Source of the DNA: Streptosporangiales bacterium
GTDB taxonomy: Bacteria > Actinomycetota > Actinomycetes > Streptosporangiales > WHST01
Reading direction: 5' to 3'
Length of the DNA: 61,996 nucleotides
Assembly (NCBI GenBank): GCA_009379825.1
Contig: WHTA01000028.1
Span: forward strand, 1-61,996
The first letter of the stretch is position 1. Every line of letters begins with the position of its first letter. Under the pieces are notes generated by a model. It saw only the letters and a program-made list of their open reading frames with translations. It had not been told where the DNA came from and did not search any database. Below, piece by piece: positions 45,624 through 54,451 of the stretch. A program made the translations under genes and the position numbers.

Positions 45624-46709
45624 ATGGTCGACACCGCAGTCGCTGCCGTCTGGCACGGCACCGAGGAACGGTTCCGGTTGGAGGAGTTGCCGCTGCCCCG
45701 GTTGCAGCCGGGCGAGGTGCTCGTCGAGAACCGGTGCGCCACGTTGTGCGGCAGCGATCTGCACACCATCGGCGGGGAGCGGTCGACGCCGCTGCCGACG
45801 GTGCTCGGCCACGAGATGGTCGGCGAGGTGGTCGCCGTCGGCGGGCACGTCGAGACGTACGACGGAACGCCGGTGACACCTGGCCTGCGGGTCACCTGGT
45901 CGATCGGCGCGTCGTGCGGCAGCTGTGTGCGGTGTCGACGTGGCATCCCACAGAAGTGCGCGCGGCTCAGGAAGTACGGGCACGAGGCCATCGACGAGCA
46001 GTGGCAGCTCAGCGGCGGCCTGGCCAGTCACTGCCACGTGCAGCCTGGCACCGCGCTGGTGCAGGTGCCGGACTCGATACCCGATTCCGTTGCCACGCCT
46101 GCGAACTGCGCCACGGCCACGGTCGCCAGCGCGCTACGGACGATCGGAGTGCGGCCGGGTAGCACGGCGCTCGTACAGGGCTGCGGCATGCTCGGCCTCA
46201 CTGCCGTCGGCTACCTCCGCTCGCTCGGGGTGCAGACGGTCGTCGCCTGCGACATCGACGCCGACCGCAGGGCGTTGGCAGAACGCTGTGGTGCCACGAC
46301 AACGGCGGCACCTGACGAGCTGCGTACGGCGGTGCTCGATGCCACCGCGGGGGAAGGCACCGAGTACGCCGTCGACCTGACCGGCAACGACGACGCCTGC
46401 CGCGCCGCCCTCGAGCTGCTCGCCGTCGGCGGCCGGCTCGGTCTGGTCGGCTCGGTCTTCCCGACGCCGGGGCTCCAGATCGCGCCGGAGCAGCTCGTGC
46501 GGCGGCTGATCAGCGTCACCGGCGTGCACAACTACGCCCCCGTCGACCTCGCCGACGCGGTGCGCTTCCTCGACCGGCACGCGGATCACGAGCTGTTCGG
46601 GTCTTTCGTGCCTGACACCTTCCCGCTCGCCGAGATCGAGCAGGCGGTGACGCACGCGACGGAGAAGCGTCCGCCACGCGTGGCGATCGACCCGTCCAGG
46701 CAGCGGTAG
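45624..46709 (+). CDS. zinc-dependent alcohol dehydrogenase, HpnZ-type (phosphonate-associated)
   Basis: A 361-residue MDR-family dehydrogenase. Catalytic zinc: 'CATLCGSDLHTIGG' and 'VLGHEMVGEVV'. Structural zinc: 'GASCGSCVRCRRGIPQKC'. Cofactor site: 'VQGCGMLGLTAVGYL'. It matches my knowledge of the putative phosphonate-catabolism alcohol dehydrogenase (TIGR03366, 'HpnZ') in length and context. Its reaction is not established; it may oxidise a hydroxyalkylphosphonate. It lies between the two transporter genes. Confidence 0.85.
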   Translation: MVDTAVAAVWHGTEERFRLEELPLPRLQPGEVLVENRCATLCGSDLHTIGGERSTPLPTVLGHEMVGEVVAVGGHVETYDGTPVTPGLRVTWSIGASCGSCVRCRRGIPQKCARLRKYGHEAIDEQWQLSGGLASHCHVQPGTALVQVPDSIPDSVATPANCATATVASALRTIGVRPGSTALVQGCGMLGLTAVGYLRSLGVQTVVACDIDADRRALAERCGATTTAAPDELRTAVLDATAGEGTEYAVDLTGNDDACRAALELLAVGGRLGLVGSVFPTPGLQIAPEQLVRRLISVTGVHNYAPVDLADAVRFLDRHADHELFGSFVPDTFPLAEIEQAVTHATEKRPPRVAIDPSRQR

Positions 46710-46721
46710 GGGAGGTATGCC

Positions 46722-47578
46722 ATGAGCAGCGACCCCACGACCAGCACCCGGGCGGTTCTGCGCGACGCGAGGTTCCGCCGGTTGCGCATCCAGATCTTCG
46801 CCATCACCTGGCTCGCCTACGCGGGCTTCTACTTCACCAGGCAGGCGTTCTCGGTCGCCAAGGTCGGCATCCTCGACGACCCGGACGCGGACGCGTTCAC
46901 CGAGCAGATGATGGGCAACCTGGACGCCCTCTACCTCGCCGCCTACGCCGTCGGCCAGTTCATCTGGGGCTCGACCGCGGACCGGTTCGGCCCGCGGGTG
47001 GTCGTACTCGGCGGTCTCGCCATGTCGATCGTGGCGGCGACGTTGATGGGCATCACGACCGCGGTGTTCTTCTTCGTCCCGCTGATGATCGTGCAGGGGC
47101 TGGCGCAGTCGACCGGCTGGTCGTCGCTGTGCAAGAACATGTCGTCGTTCTTCGCCGTACGGGAGCGCGGCCGGGTGCTCGGCATGTGGAGCACGAACTA
47201 CGCCGCGGGCAGCCTGCTCGCCGGGTGCCGCCGTGCGTGCTGTCGTTGCTCGGTCTGGTCGTGGTGATGGCGGCGTTCGTGCCGCTTACGGCGTCGCAGA
47301 ACGTCGCCGTCATGGTGACCATGCTCGCGCTCATCGGCCTCACCGTGTACGCGGCGGACTCGATGATCTCGTGCGTCGCCGCCGTCGACTTCGGCACGTC
47401 GCAGCACGCCGGCGCGTCGACCGGTTTCGTGAACGGCTGCGGCTCGATCGGTGCGATCCTCGGCGGTCTGCTGCCCGGCTACCTCGGCAGTACGGCGCTG
47501 TTCTTCGGTTTCGCAGGCGCGGCACTGCTCGCCGCGTTGCTCCTGCTCCCCCAGTGGCGCCGCGAGTCGGCCGCCTGA
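46722..47578 (+). pseudogene. second OPA-family transporter, internally deleted
   Basis: It starts like a full OPA carrier (LRIQIFAITWLAYAGFYFTR, YAVGQFIWGSTADRFGPRVV) but near 47222, after 'YAAGSLLAG', the frame changes. The sequence resumes at 'PPCVLSLLGLVVVMAAFVP' and 'GASTGFVNGCGSIGAILGGL', the C-terminal TM segments. Only about 285 residues remain of the usual ~430; TMs 5-8 are missing. The carrier cannot be functional as read. GGGGAGG precedes the ATG. It may be true decay or a collapsed assembly. Confidence 0.75.
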
Positions 47579-47597
47579 ACTATCGAGGAGGAACTTG

Positions 47598-48728
47598 GTG
47601 AACAGGAGACACGCTGATGTGGCCGTCGTCGGCGGCGGCATCGTCGGACTCGCGCACGCACTTGCGGCCGCCCGCGCCGGGCACAGCGTCGTGCTCTTCG
47701 AGCGCGACGCACGGGCGGTCGGCGCGTCGATCAGGAACTTCGGGCTGATCTGGCCGATCGGGCAGACCGGCGAGTACTACGAGGTCGCGCTGCGCAGCAG
47801 GGAGACCTGGCTGGAGATCCTGCAGCAGACGGGGATGTGGCACGCCGACACCGGTTCGCTGCACCTCGCCAGGCATGCGGACGAGGTCGCGGTGTTTGAG
47901 GAGTTCCTCGACACCACCCCGGCCGCACGCGAGCAGGGCTGCCGGCTGCTCGGCCAGGGCGACGTGGCGCGCCGCAGCCCCGCCTCGCGTACGGACGGTC
48001 TGCTCGCGGCGTTGTGGAGCCCGAGCGAGCTCAACGTGGACCCACGCGTCGCCATCCCAGGCGTCGCGGAGTACCTGGAGAACAAGCACGGTGTCGACGT
48101 GCGGTTCGGCACCGCCGTGCACGAGGTCGCACTGCCCGAGGTACGCACCACCGGCGGCACCTGGCACGCCGAACGCGTGATCGTCTGCAGCGGCAACGAC
48201 TTCCACACGCTCTACCCCGACGTCCTCGCGGCCAGCGGGATCAGGAAGTGCAAACTGCAGATGATGCGCACCGTCACGCAACCCGCGGACTGGCAGCTCG
48301 GCCCCGCGCTGTGCGCCGGGCTGACGCTGCTGCACTACGCGTCCTTCGCGCAGTGCTCCACCCTCGGCGCCGTACGCGAGCGCGCCGACGCCACGCTGGC
48401 GGACCAACGGCGGTGGGGTGTGCACGTGCTGGTGTCGCAGACCGCGACCGGGCAGCTGTCGCTCGGCGACAGCCACGAGTACGCCGCCACGCACGACCCG
48501 TTCCTGCACGAGGAGATCGACACCGCCGTGCTCGACTACCTCGACGAGTTCGCGGCCGTCCCCAACAGAGAGATCGCCGAGCGATGGTACGGGGAGTACC
48601 CGTCGCTGCCCGACGGCCGCGAGCTGTTGCGGCACGAACCAGAACCGGGCGTCACCGTCGTCAACGGGCTCGGCGGCGCCGGCATGACGCTGTCCTTCGG
48701 GATCGCCGAACAGACCCTCGCCAGCTAG
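47598..48728 (+). CDS. FAD-dependent oxidoreductase of the phosphonate-associated HpnW (TIGR03364) type
   Basis: A 376-residue DAO-superfamily flavoenzyme. The FAD motif is 'VAVVGGGIVGLAHALAAARA'. 'ASIRNFGLIWPIGQ' and 'GNDFHTLYPDVLAASGIRKC' (partial) are hallmarks of the TIGR03364 group. The C-terminal 'VVNGLGGAGMTLSFGIAE' closes the FAD site. Members linked to phosphonate clusters oxidatively deaminate 2-aminoethylphosphonate or its N-methyl derivative to phosphonoacetaldehyde. Here the aldehyde dehydrogenase follows 16 bp later, so this reading fits. The GTG 47598 is six bases after GGAGGAA. Confidence 0.88.
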   Translation: MNRRHADVAVVGGGIVGLAHALAAARAGHSVVLFERDARAVGASIRNFGLIWPIGQTGEYYEVALRSRETWLEILQQTGMWHADTGSLHLARHADEVAVFEEFLDTTPAAREQGCRLLGQGDVARRSPASRTDGLLAALWSPSELNVDPRVAIPGVAEYLENKHGVDVRFGTAVHEVALPEVRTTGGTWHAERVIVCSGNDFHTLYPDVLAASGIRKCKLQMMRTVTQPADWQLGPALCAGLTLLHYASFAQCSTLGAVRERADATLADQRRWGVHVLVSQTATGQLSLGDSHEYAATHDPFLHEEIDTAVLDYLDEFAAVPNREIAERWYGEYPSLPDGRELLRHEPEPGVTVVNGLGGAGMTLSFGIAEQTLAS

Positions 48729-48744
48729 AGCAACAGGAGGACCA

Positions 48745-50199
48745 GTGCAGGTGGAAGAACGGCACCTCGGCAACTACATCGCCGGCGAGTGGATCGACCC
48801 GGCAGGCGGCGAACGTAGGGCCAACGTGAACCCCGGCGACATCAGCGACGTCGTCGGCGAGTTCGCCGAGTCGGACGCCGGTGCCGCCACGGCCGCGGTC
48901 GAGGCGGCCGCGGCCGTGCTGCCGCAGTGGCGCGACCGCGGGCCGATCGAGCGGGCGAAGGTACTGCAGGCCGCCGGCCGGATCATCGAGGAGCGCAAGG
49001 AGCAGTTCGCTGCGGCCATCACCCGCGAGCAGGGCAAGCGGCTGTCCGAGGCACGCGGCGAGGTCGACCGCAGCCTGGCCATCCTGGACTTCACCGCAGG
49101 CGAGGCCAGGCGGCTGAACGGCGTCACCACCCCGGCCGAGGACCCCCGCACGGTGGCAATGACGTTCCGCCGGCCGATCGGCGTGGTCGGCCTGATCACG
49201 CCGTGGAACTTCCCGCTGGCGATACCCATGTGGAAGGTCGGCCCTGCGCTGCTCGCCGGCTGCCCGGCCGTGCTGAAGCCGTCGCCGTTCACCCCGTACA
49301 CGGCGGCGCTGCTGGTGCAGGCGTTCCACGACGCCGGGGTGCCCGCAGGCGCGCTGAACCTGGTGCACGGCGACCGGCCGGTCGGCGAGGCGCTGGTGGC
49401 GCACGAGTCGGTGGCCGGCATCTCGTTCACCGGCTCGCTGCCGGTCGGCCGCGCGATCCAGGTGGGCGGCGCGGCACGGCTGTTGCGGACGCAGCTGGAG
49501 CTCGGCGGCAAGAACGCCGTGCTCGTACTGGCCGACGCCGACCTCGACAAGGCGACCGCGGCGATCGTGCACGGCGCGTTCGGCCAGTCCGGCCAGCGGT
49601 GCAGCGCCACCAGCCGAGTGGTCGTCGACGTCGCGGTGAAGGAGCAGCTGCTCGAACGTCTGGTGGCGAAGGTCGAAGCGATGCGGGTGGGCCCAGGCAC
49701 CGACCCGGCGTCGGACATCGGCCCGGTCATCAACGCCGACCGGATGCACGCCTGCCTGGACGCGATGGAGGCGGCCACCAAGGTCGGCGCGTCGATCGCG
49801 TGTGGCGGCGGCCGTGCGGTGGAGGGCCTGCCGGAAGGCTGGTACGTGCGGCCGACGGTGCTGCGCGACGTGCCGTGGGACAGCGAGATCGCGCAGGAGG
49901 AGATCTTCGGCCCGGTGCTGTCGGTCGTCGACTGCGACGGTTTCGACGACGCGATCAGGATCGCCAACTCCGTGCGCTACGGCATGTCAGGCACCGTCTT
50001 CACCCAGGACCCGACCCGCATCTTCGAGGCCCTGGACCGGCTAGAAGCCGGCATGCTGCACGTGAACCGGCCCGGCGTCGGCGCGTACGCGCACCTGCCG
50101 CACGTCGGCGCGAAGAGCTCGCAGTACGGCCCGCCGGAGTGCTCACCTGAGGTCTGGGACTTCTACACCGAGTGGCGGTCGGCCTGTATCTCCTACTGA
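48745..50199 (+). CDS. phnY: aldehyde dehydrogenase, probable phosphonoacetaldehyde dehydrogenase
   Basis: A 484-residue NAD(P)-dependent aldehyde dehydrogenase. 'GLITPWNFPLAIPMWKVGPA' and 'GISFTGSLPVGRAI' form the cofactor site, Glu252 in LELGGKN activates water, and Cys286 in SGQRCSATS is the nucleophile. By itself the sequence only shows the class (it also resembles ketoglutarate semialdehyde dehydrogenases). Its place between the FAD oxidase and the regulator, in a cluster with phnA, makes phosphonoacetaldehyde the likely substrate, as for S. meliloti PhnY. A GTG start is used after AGGAGGA. Confidence 0.72.
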   Translation: MQVEERHLGNYIAGEWIDPAGGERRANVNPGDISDVVGEFAESDAGAATAAVEAAAAVLPQWRDRGPIERAKVLQAAGRIIEERKEQFAAAITREQGKRLSEARGEVDRSLAILDFTAGEARRLNGVTTPAEDPRTVAMTFRRPIGVVGLITPWNFPLAIPMWKVGPALLAGCPAVLKPSPFTPYTAALLVQAFHDAGVPAGALNLVHGDRPVGEALVAHESVAGISFTGSLPVGRAIQVGGAARLLRTQLELGGKNAVLVLADADLDKATAAIVHGAFGQSGQRCSATSRVVVDVAVKEQLLERLVAKVEAMRVGPGTDPASDIGPVINADRMHACLDAMEAATKVGASIACGGGRAVEGLPEGWYVRPTVLRDVPWDSEIAQEEIFGPVLSVVDCDGFDDAIRIANSVRYGMSGTVFTQDPTRIFEALDRLEAGMLHVNRPGVGAYAHLPHVGAKSSQYGPPECSPEVWDFYTEWRSACISY

Positions 50200-50265
50200 G
50201 CGAAGCCGCATGCCCGTAGCCTGGGGTCGAGGCAGGCAAGGTCCGCGACGCCAGGAAGCGACGAC

Positions 50266-51168
50266 ATGGAGCTCAACTTCCACCGGTTGTGGATCTTCCT
50301 CCAGGTCGTCGAGTGCGGTGGGTTCTCGGCCGCGGCGAACAAGCTGTTCATGAGCCAGCCGTCGGTCTCCAACCAGGTCAGGCAGCTGGAGGCGTCGCTG
50401 GAGACCACGCTGGTCGACCGTTCCGGCGTCCGCGTGCGGCCCACGGCGGAAGGCGAGGTGCTCGCCGAGTACGCGCGCCGGCTGTTCCTGCTGGCGGACG
50501 AGGCGGTCACCGCGGTACGCCAGGTGCAGGGCCTGGCCACCGGGCGGCTGTCCGTCGGCGGCACGACGACCGTCGGCACGTACCTGCTGCCACTGCTACT
50601 GGCCAGGTTCCACCGCAAGCACCCGCAGATCGACAGCGACCTCTACGTGGGCAACGCCGAGCAGGTGACGCGCAGGCTGGTGGACGGCGAGCTCGGCCTG
50701 GCCGTGCTGGCCGGCCAGCCGCAGGCGGAGCAGCTGTGCTGCGAGCAGATCCTCACCGACCGCCCGGTCGTCATCGCCCCGGCCGACCACCGGCTGGCCG
50801 GCAAGACCATCGAGCCGGGCGAGATCGCCGGCGAGCGGTTCATCCTGCGCGAGGTCGGGTCGTCCACCCGCCAGATGCAGACCACCGCGCTGGCGCTGTG
50901 GCAGCTGGCCGACGTCGCGTCGGTGGAGGTGTGGGGGACGGAGACGCTCAAGCAGGCGGTGCACGCCGGCCTCGGGCTCTCGCTGATCTCCGAGCACGCG
51001 GTGGGCCAGGAGGTCGTGGACGGACGGATCGCGACGCTGACCGTGCAGCCGGCGCCGCCTGGCCGCCCGATCGTGGCCGGGTACCGGCGCGACCGGTTGC
51101 TCGCCCCGGCCGAACAGGCGTTCCTCGGGCTGCTGCGCCGGATCCACGACTGGCCGCTCGACTCGTAG
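50266..51168 (+). CDS. LysR-family transcriptional regulator
   Basis: A 300-residue LTTR. The N-terminal HTH is 'FSAAANKLFMSQPSVSNQVR' followed by 'LEASLETTLVDRSGVRVRPT', and the C-terminal periplasmic-binding-like domain spans 92-295. It reads in the same direction as the phosphonate operon, 66 bp after phnY. It is the natural regulator of the cluster (PhnR of other bacteria is also LysR-type), probably sensing 2-aminoethylphosphonate or a product. No clear T-N11-A box is visible in the 66-bp gap; the 42925-42943 palindrome is another possible site. Confidence 0.88.
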   Translation: MELNFHRLWIFLQVVECGGFSAAANKLFMSQPSVSNQVRQLEASLETTLVDRSGVRVRPTAEGEVLAEYARRLFLLADEAVTAVRQVQGLATGRLSVGGTTTVGTYLLPLLLARFHRKHPQIDSDLYVGNAEQVTRRLVDGELGLAVLAGQPQAEQLCCEQILTDRPVVIAPADHRLAGKTIEPGEIAGERFILREVGSSTRQMQTTALALWQLADVASVEVWGTETLKQAVHAGLGLSLISEHAVGQEVVDGRIATLTVQPAPPGRPIVAGYRRDRLLAPAEQAFLGLLRRIHDWPLDS

Positions 51169-51338
51169 CCACCGGCGTGCCCACCTGGGCCTACGGCGTC
51201 GACGAGGCTACTTTCTGGTACCACTTGGGGAAAAGAGCGGCCGACGGCGGTATGCTCAGCGGCTCGGGGAGTCCGCATGGGGCAGCGAATACGCGGCGGA
51301 CGAACACCCCAGGTCGGCAGGGCTGGCACCGAGAGGAC

Positions 51339-52403
51339 ATGAGGTTGGAAAACGTTCGACCGATCATTGTGCTGGGATGCCCCCGGTCTGGCACCACCAT
51401 GCTGCAGGTGATGCTGCACTCTCATCCACGTATCGCCATCCCGCCGGAGATCCGCTTCCTGCTCCCCACCTACATCGGCCGCCGCAAGTACGGCGACCTG
51501 CGGCAGCCGGACAACCGGCGCAGGTTGGCCGACGACATCGTGCAGGGCCGGATCACACCCGGCGCCACCGGCGTCGCGTCGGACGAGACGAAGAACAGGT
51601 TCCGCGACCTGAAGCTCGACCCGGACGAGGTGACCGAGGCCATCGTCGGCGGACCGCCGACGGTCGGCTCCGCGCTCGCCATCGTGCTGCAGCTCTACGC
51701 CAAGCGCTTCGGCAAGCCTCGCTGGGGTGACAAGCGGCCGGCGTACCACCGGTGCCTGCCGTTCATCCAGCGGATGTTCCCCGACGCGCAGATCATCCAG
51801 ATCGTCAGGGACGGGCGCGCGTGCGTCGCGTCGCTGAAGCGGATGCCGTGGTGGCAGCGCGACGTCTACACCGCGGCTGCTGAGTGGGCCATCGCGTATG
51901 ACAACTGCCAGCGGTTCGCCCGCCAACTGCCGGCCGACACCTTCTACCAGGTCAAGTACGAGGACCTGGTGGACGACCCGGAGACCGAGCTCACCAAGCT
52001 GTGCGCGTTCCTCGGCGAGGAGTACGACCCGGCGATGAGCCACCCGGCGGACACCGCGCGGATGGCCGTGCCGAAGCGCAAGACCTGGCACGCGGCCACC
52101 AGGTCGGACGTCGACGCCAGCCAGGTGGACAAGTGGCGCGAAGAGCTCGACCCGTGGGAGATCGAGCTGTGCGAGACCGTCCTTGGTGACCGGCTGCGCT
52201 CGTACGGGTACACCGTGGACGGCCCGGCGAACATTGGCGCCAAGCACCGGATGACCTACCGCTGGCGCAAGGCCAGGCTGCAGCTGCACACCAGCCGGCT
52301 GCTCGTCAGCGACCGGCTCCGCCTGCTCGCGGAGAACCGCCAGGTCGCGAACCTGACCGAGACCCCGTCGACCGCCCCGTCGACGAGCTCCACGCGGTCC
52401 TAG
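51339..52403 (+). CDS. sulfotransferase family protein
   Basis: A 354-residue PAPS-dependent sulfotransferase-fold protein. The 5'-phosphosulfate loop is CPRSGTTML (residues 14-22) and the 3'-phosphate motif is the Arg/Ser of 'IVRDGRACVASLKRMPWW'. 'QVKYEDLVDDPETELTKLCA' and 'FLGEEYDP' are typical of the family. The C-terminal ~60 residues are basic and non-conserved. The ATG at 51339 is almost on top of GAGAGGA; the TTG at 51345 has better spacing and may be the true start. The acceptor is unknown. Its stop overlaps the ribokinase stop. Confidence 0.88.
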   Translation: MRLENVRPIIVLGCPRSGTTMLQVMLHSHPRIAIPPEIRFLLPTYIGRRKYGDLRQPDNRRRLADDIVQGRITPGATGVASDETKNRFRDLKLDPDEVTEAIVGGPPTVGSALAIVLQLYAKRFGKPRWGDKRPAYHRCLPFIQRMFPDAQIIQIVRDGRACVASLKRMPWWQRDVYTAAAEWAIAYDNCQRFARQLPADTFYQVKYEDLVDDPETELTKLCAFLGEEYDPAMSHPADTARMAVPKRKTWHAATRSDVDASQVDKWREELDPWEIELCETVLGDRLRSYGYTVDGPANIGAKHRMTYRWRKARLQLHTSRLLVSDRLRLLAENRQVANLTETPSTAPSTSSTRS

Positions 52404-53308
52404 CCGCTCGCCATGCCGTAGCGCTCGTCGATCTCGGCGCGGACCGGTGCGGACGTGCTCGCGCCCTTCCGGCCGACGCTGATGGCGGCCGCGGCGCTCG
52501 CCCAACGCAACGCGTCCGGCCAGGCCCGCCCCTCGGCCCTGGCGACGGCGAGTGCCCCGGCGAACGTGTCGCCGGCGGCCGTCGTGTCCACCACGTCCAC
52601 CGGCAGCGCGGGCAGCTGCAGCTCCTCACCGTCCGCGGTGAACAGCAGGCAGCCGTCGCCGCCGAGGGTGACGACGACGGCCGGCACCTTGCGCAGCAGC
52701 GCCTTGGCGGCCGTCTCGACACCGCTCTCCCCGGTGAGCCTGGTCGCCTCCCCGGCGTTGGGCACAAGCACGTCGACGGCGGCGTACAGGTCGTCCGGCA
52801 GCGGCACCGCGGGCGCCGGCGTGAGCACGACCTCCGCGCCTGCCCCGTGCCCGACCTGGGCGGCCTGCACGACCGCGGACAGCGGCAGCTCCAGCTGCAA
52901 CAGGACGGTGCTCGACGCCGCGACGACCGCGCGTTCTGCGTCGGTCAGCTCGGTCACCGTGCCGTTCGCGCCGGGAACCACCACGATGGTGTTCTGGCCC
53001 TGGTCGTCGACGGTGATGTGGGCGGTGCCGCTCGCGCCTTCGACCGTACGTACGGCCGCCGGGTCGACGCCGGCGGCGGCCAGCGTCGCGCGCAGGTCCG
53101 CGCCGAACGCGTCCGAGCCCACCGCCCCGACCATGCGCACCGAGGCGCCGGCACGGCTGGCGGCGATCGCCTGGTTCGCGCCCTTGCCGCCCGGGATGGT
53201 CTCGAACGCATGACCGGTCAGCGTCTCGCCGGTGTCGGGTAACCGCGGCGTGTACGCAACCAGGTCCATGTTGGCGCTGCCGACTACGACGACGTCACCG
53301 CGACCCAC
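52400..53308 (-). CDS. rbsK: ribokinase (PfkB family)
   Basis: A 302-residue PfkB-family sugar kinase. The N-terminal signature is 'VGSANMDLV', followed by 'ETIPGGKGANQAIAASRAG'. The anion hole and catalytic Asp are in 'VDTTAAGDTFAGALAVA'. The ribose-binding pattern (GSxNxD, GGKGANQA) favours ribokinase over fructokinase. No rbs transporter is nearby. It is convergent with the sulfotransferase, the two TAG stops sharing the palindrome CTAG at 52400-52403. Confidence 0.92.
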   Translation of the reverse strand: MGRGDVVVVGSANMDLVAYTPRLPDTGETLTGHAFETIPGGKGANQAIAASRAGASVRMVGAVGSDAFGADLRATLAAAGVDPAAVRTVEGASGTAHITVDDQGQNTIVVVPGANGTVTELTDAERAVVAASSTVLLQLELPLSAVVQAAQVGHGAGAEVVLTPAPAVPLPDDLYAAVDVLVPNAGEATRLTGESGVETAAKALLRKVPAVVVTLGGDGCLLFTADGEELQLPALPVDVVDTTAAGDTFAGALAVARAEGRAWPDALRWASAAAAISVGRKGASTSAPVRAEIDERYGMASG

Positions 53309-53365
53309 CGGCCACCTCCAGGGCTAGGAGAACCGGACCGATCCTAGCCCTGCCCCTGCCGCCCA

Positions 53366-53402
53366 CGCGGTCCCCCGCAGCCAACAGGCGCGGGGGACCG
53401 CG
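53366..53402 (-). terminator. strong 13-bp hairpin terminator downstream of the amidase gene
   Basis: CGCGGTCCCCCGC (53366-53378) pairs perfectly with GCGGGGGACCGCG (53390-53402) over an 11-base loop. It lies 70 bp past the amidase stop on the minus strand and before the ribokinase start, separating the two transcripts. There is no U-tract, as usual in actinomycetes. Confidence 0.7.
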
Positions 53403-53472
53403 TCCGCGAGGCTGTCGGAGGCACCTCCCCGTCCGGCCGGACGGTACCGACAGTCTCGGGTCCGGCGTACCG

Positions 53473-54294
53473 CTACACGGCAGGGCCGTGGTCGAACCGG
53501 CCCCGCGACGGCGGGAACGGCCCGTCGCGGTGCGGCCGCCGGACGGTCCGCTTCGGGTCGGGCCGCTGCCCCATCGCCGCAGCGACCCGGTCCCGAAGCT
53601 CGGGGAGCATGTCGTAGAGCACCTCGCCCGGGCACTCCGTCGCGTTGTAGTCGCGGTGCCCGACGATCGCCTGGTACGGGTCGAGGAGGTACGTGTCGCA
53701 CAGCCACGCCATGGTCTCGACGAGCGACGCGAGCAGCTCGTCGGTCGGCGTGCGCTTGGTGTACAGGCCCTCGTTCTCGATCCCGATGGTGTGGCTGTTC
53801 TCGTCCGCGACGTGCGCGCCGACCACGTGGCGCCCGGTGCGGATCGCCGACAGGGTGCGCGACCTGCCCTCCATCACGTGGCCACCGCGGGAGATGGTGA
53901 GCTGCTGGCCGATGTCCCACCAGTCGTTGTTGTCCATGTGCCAGCCCTGGATGGTCCTGGACAGGTCGTACGCGTGTGCGACGGAGAGGTCCTTGGCGTT
54001 CGCGGTCGCCGTGTGGTGCACGACGATGCGGTCCGGCGCGCGGTCGAGGACGTCGATCGCGTGCGTGGGCCGTCGGGCGCGCCAGGCCGCGCGGTCATGC
54101 AGCCGTGGCTGCTGCACCGCGGCCGCCGCCGCCCCGGGCAGCGCGAGTCCGGCCGCGCCGGTGACCAGGGCGCCGCCGAGCGCTGCGGCGCCGCCGAGCA
54201 ACCTTCGCCGCGACAACAGCTGGTCGGCGTCGTCGGGAGGTGGCGCGGGCTGGCGGTCAGGGCAGCAGGCACCGTTGCGGGGAAGGCGGGTCAT
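53473..54294 (-). CDS. Tat-exported PGRP-type N-acetylmuramoyl-L-alanine amidase
   Basis: A 273-residue zinc amidase that cleaves the bond between MurNAc and the stem peptide. A twin-arginine signal (SRRRLLGGAAALGGALV) precedes an AAAA cleavage site at about residue 60. The PGRP domain shows 'RIVVHHTAT' (His), 'WWDIGQQLTISRGGHVMEGR' and 'GHRDYNATECPG' (His and Cys), plus 'IGIENEG'. The ATG at 54294 has AAGGAG five bases upstream and is preferred over the upstream start at 54348. It acts in the cell wall. Confidence 0.9.
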   Translation of the reverse strand: MTRLPRNGACCPDRQPAPPPDDADQLLSRRRLLGGAAALGGALVTGAAGLALPGAAAAAVQQPRLHDRAAWRARRPTHAIDVLDRAPDRIVVHHTATANAKDLSVAHAYDLSRTIQGWHMDNNDWWDIGQQLTISRGGHVMEGRSRTLSAIRTGRHVVGAHVADENSHTIGIENEGLYTKRTPTDELLASLVETMAWLCDTYLLDPYQAIVGHRDYNATECPGEVLYDMLPELRDRVAAAMGQRPDPKRTVRRPHRDGPFPPSRGRFDHGPAV

Positions 54295-54305
54295 CGAGCT
54301 CCTTG

Positions 54306-54386
54306 CTACACAACGTACGGGGGCAACTACATGTCGGTAGCTGACCAATGACCACTGCCTTGTGTCAACTCTTGCCTACACAACGT
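54306..54386. repeat. 11-bp direct repeat upstream of the amidase gene
   Basis: CTACACAACGT at 54306-54316 and 54376-54386, 70 bp apart, each preceded by TTG. The intervening and downstream DNA is AT-richer than its surroundings. It could be a regulator site for the amidase (start 54294) or a duplication footprint. Confidence 0.45.
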
Positions 54387-54451
54387 CGTACCCATTCCGG
54401 CAATTAACAGCAACAACACGTGTCACAGCGACGCTTCGTATAACGAACCGG

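Noticed and set aside
51339-52403. sulfotransferase as part of a natural-product cluster with the AfsR-type gene
   Set aside because: They lie 49 kb apart and there is no polyketide, peptide synthetase or terpene gene in the window.
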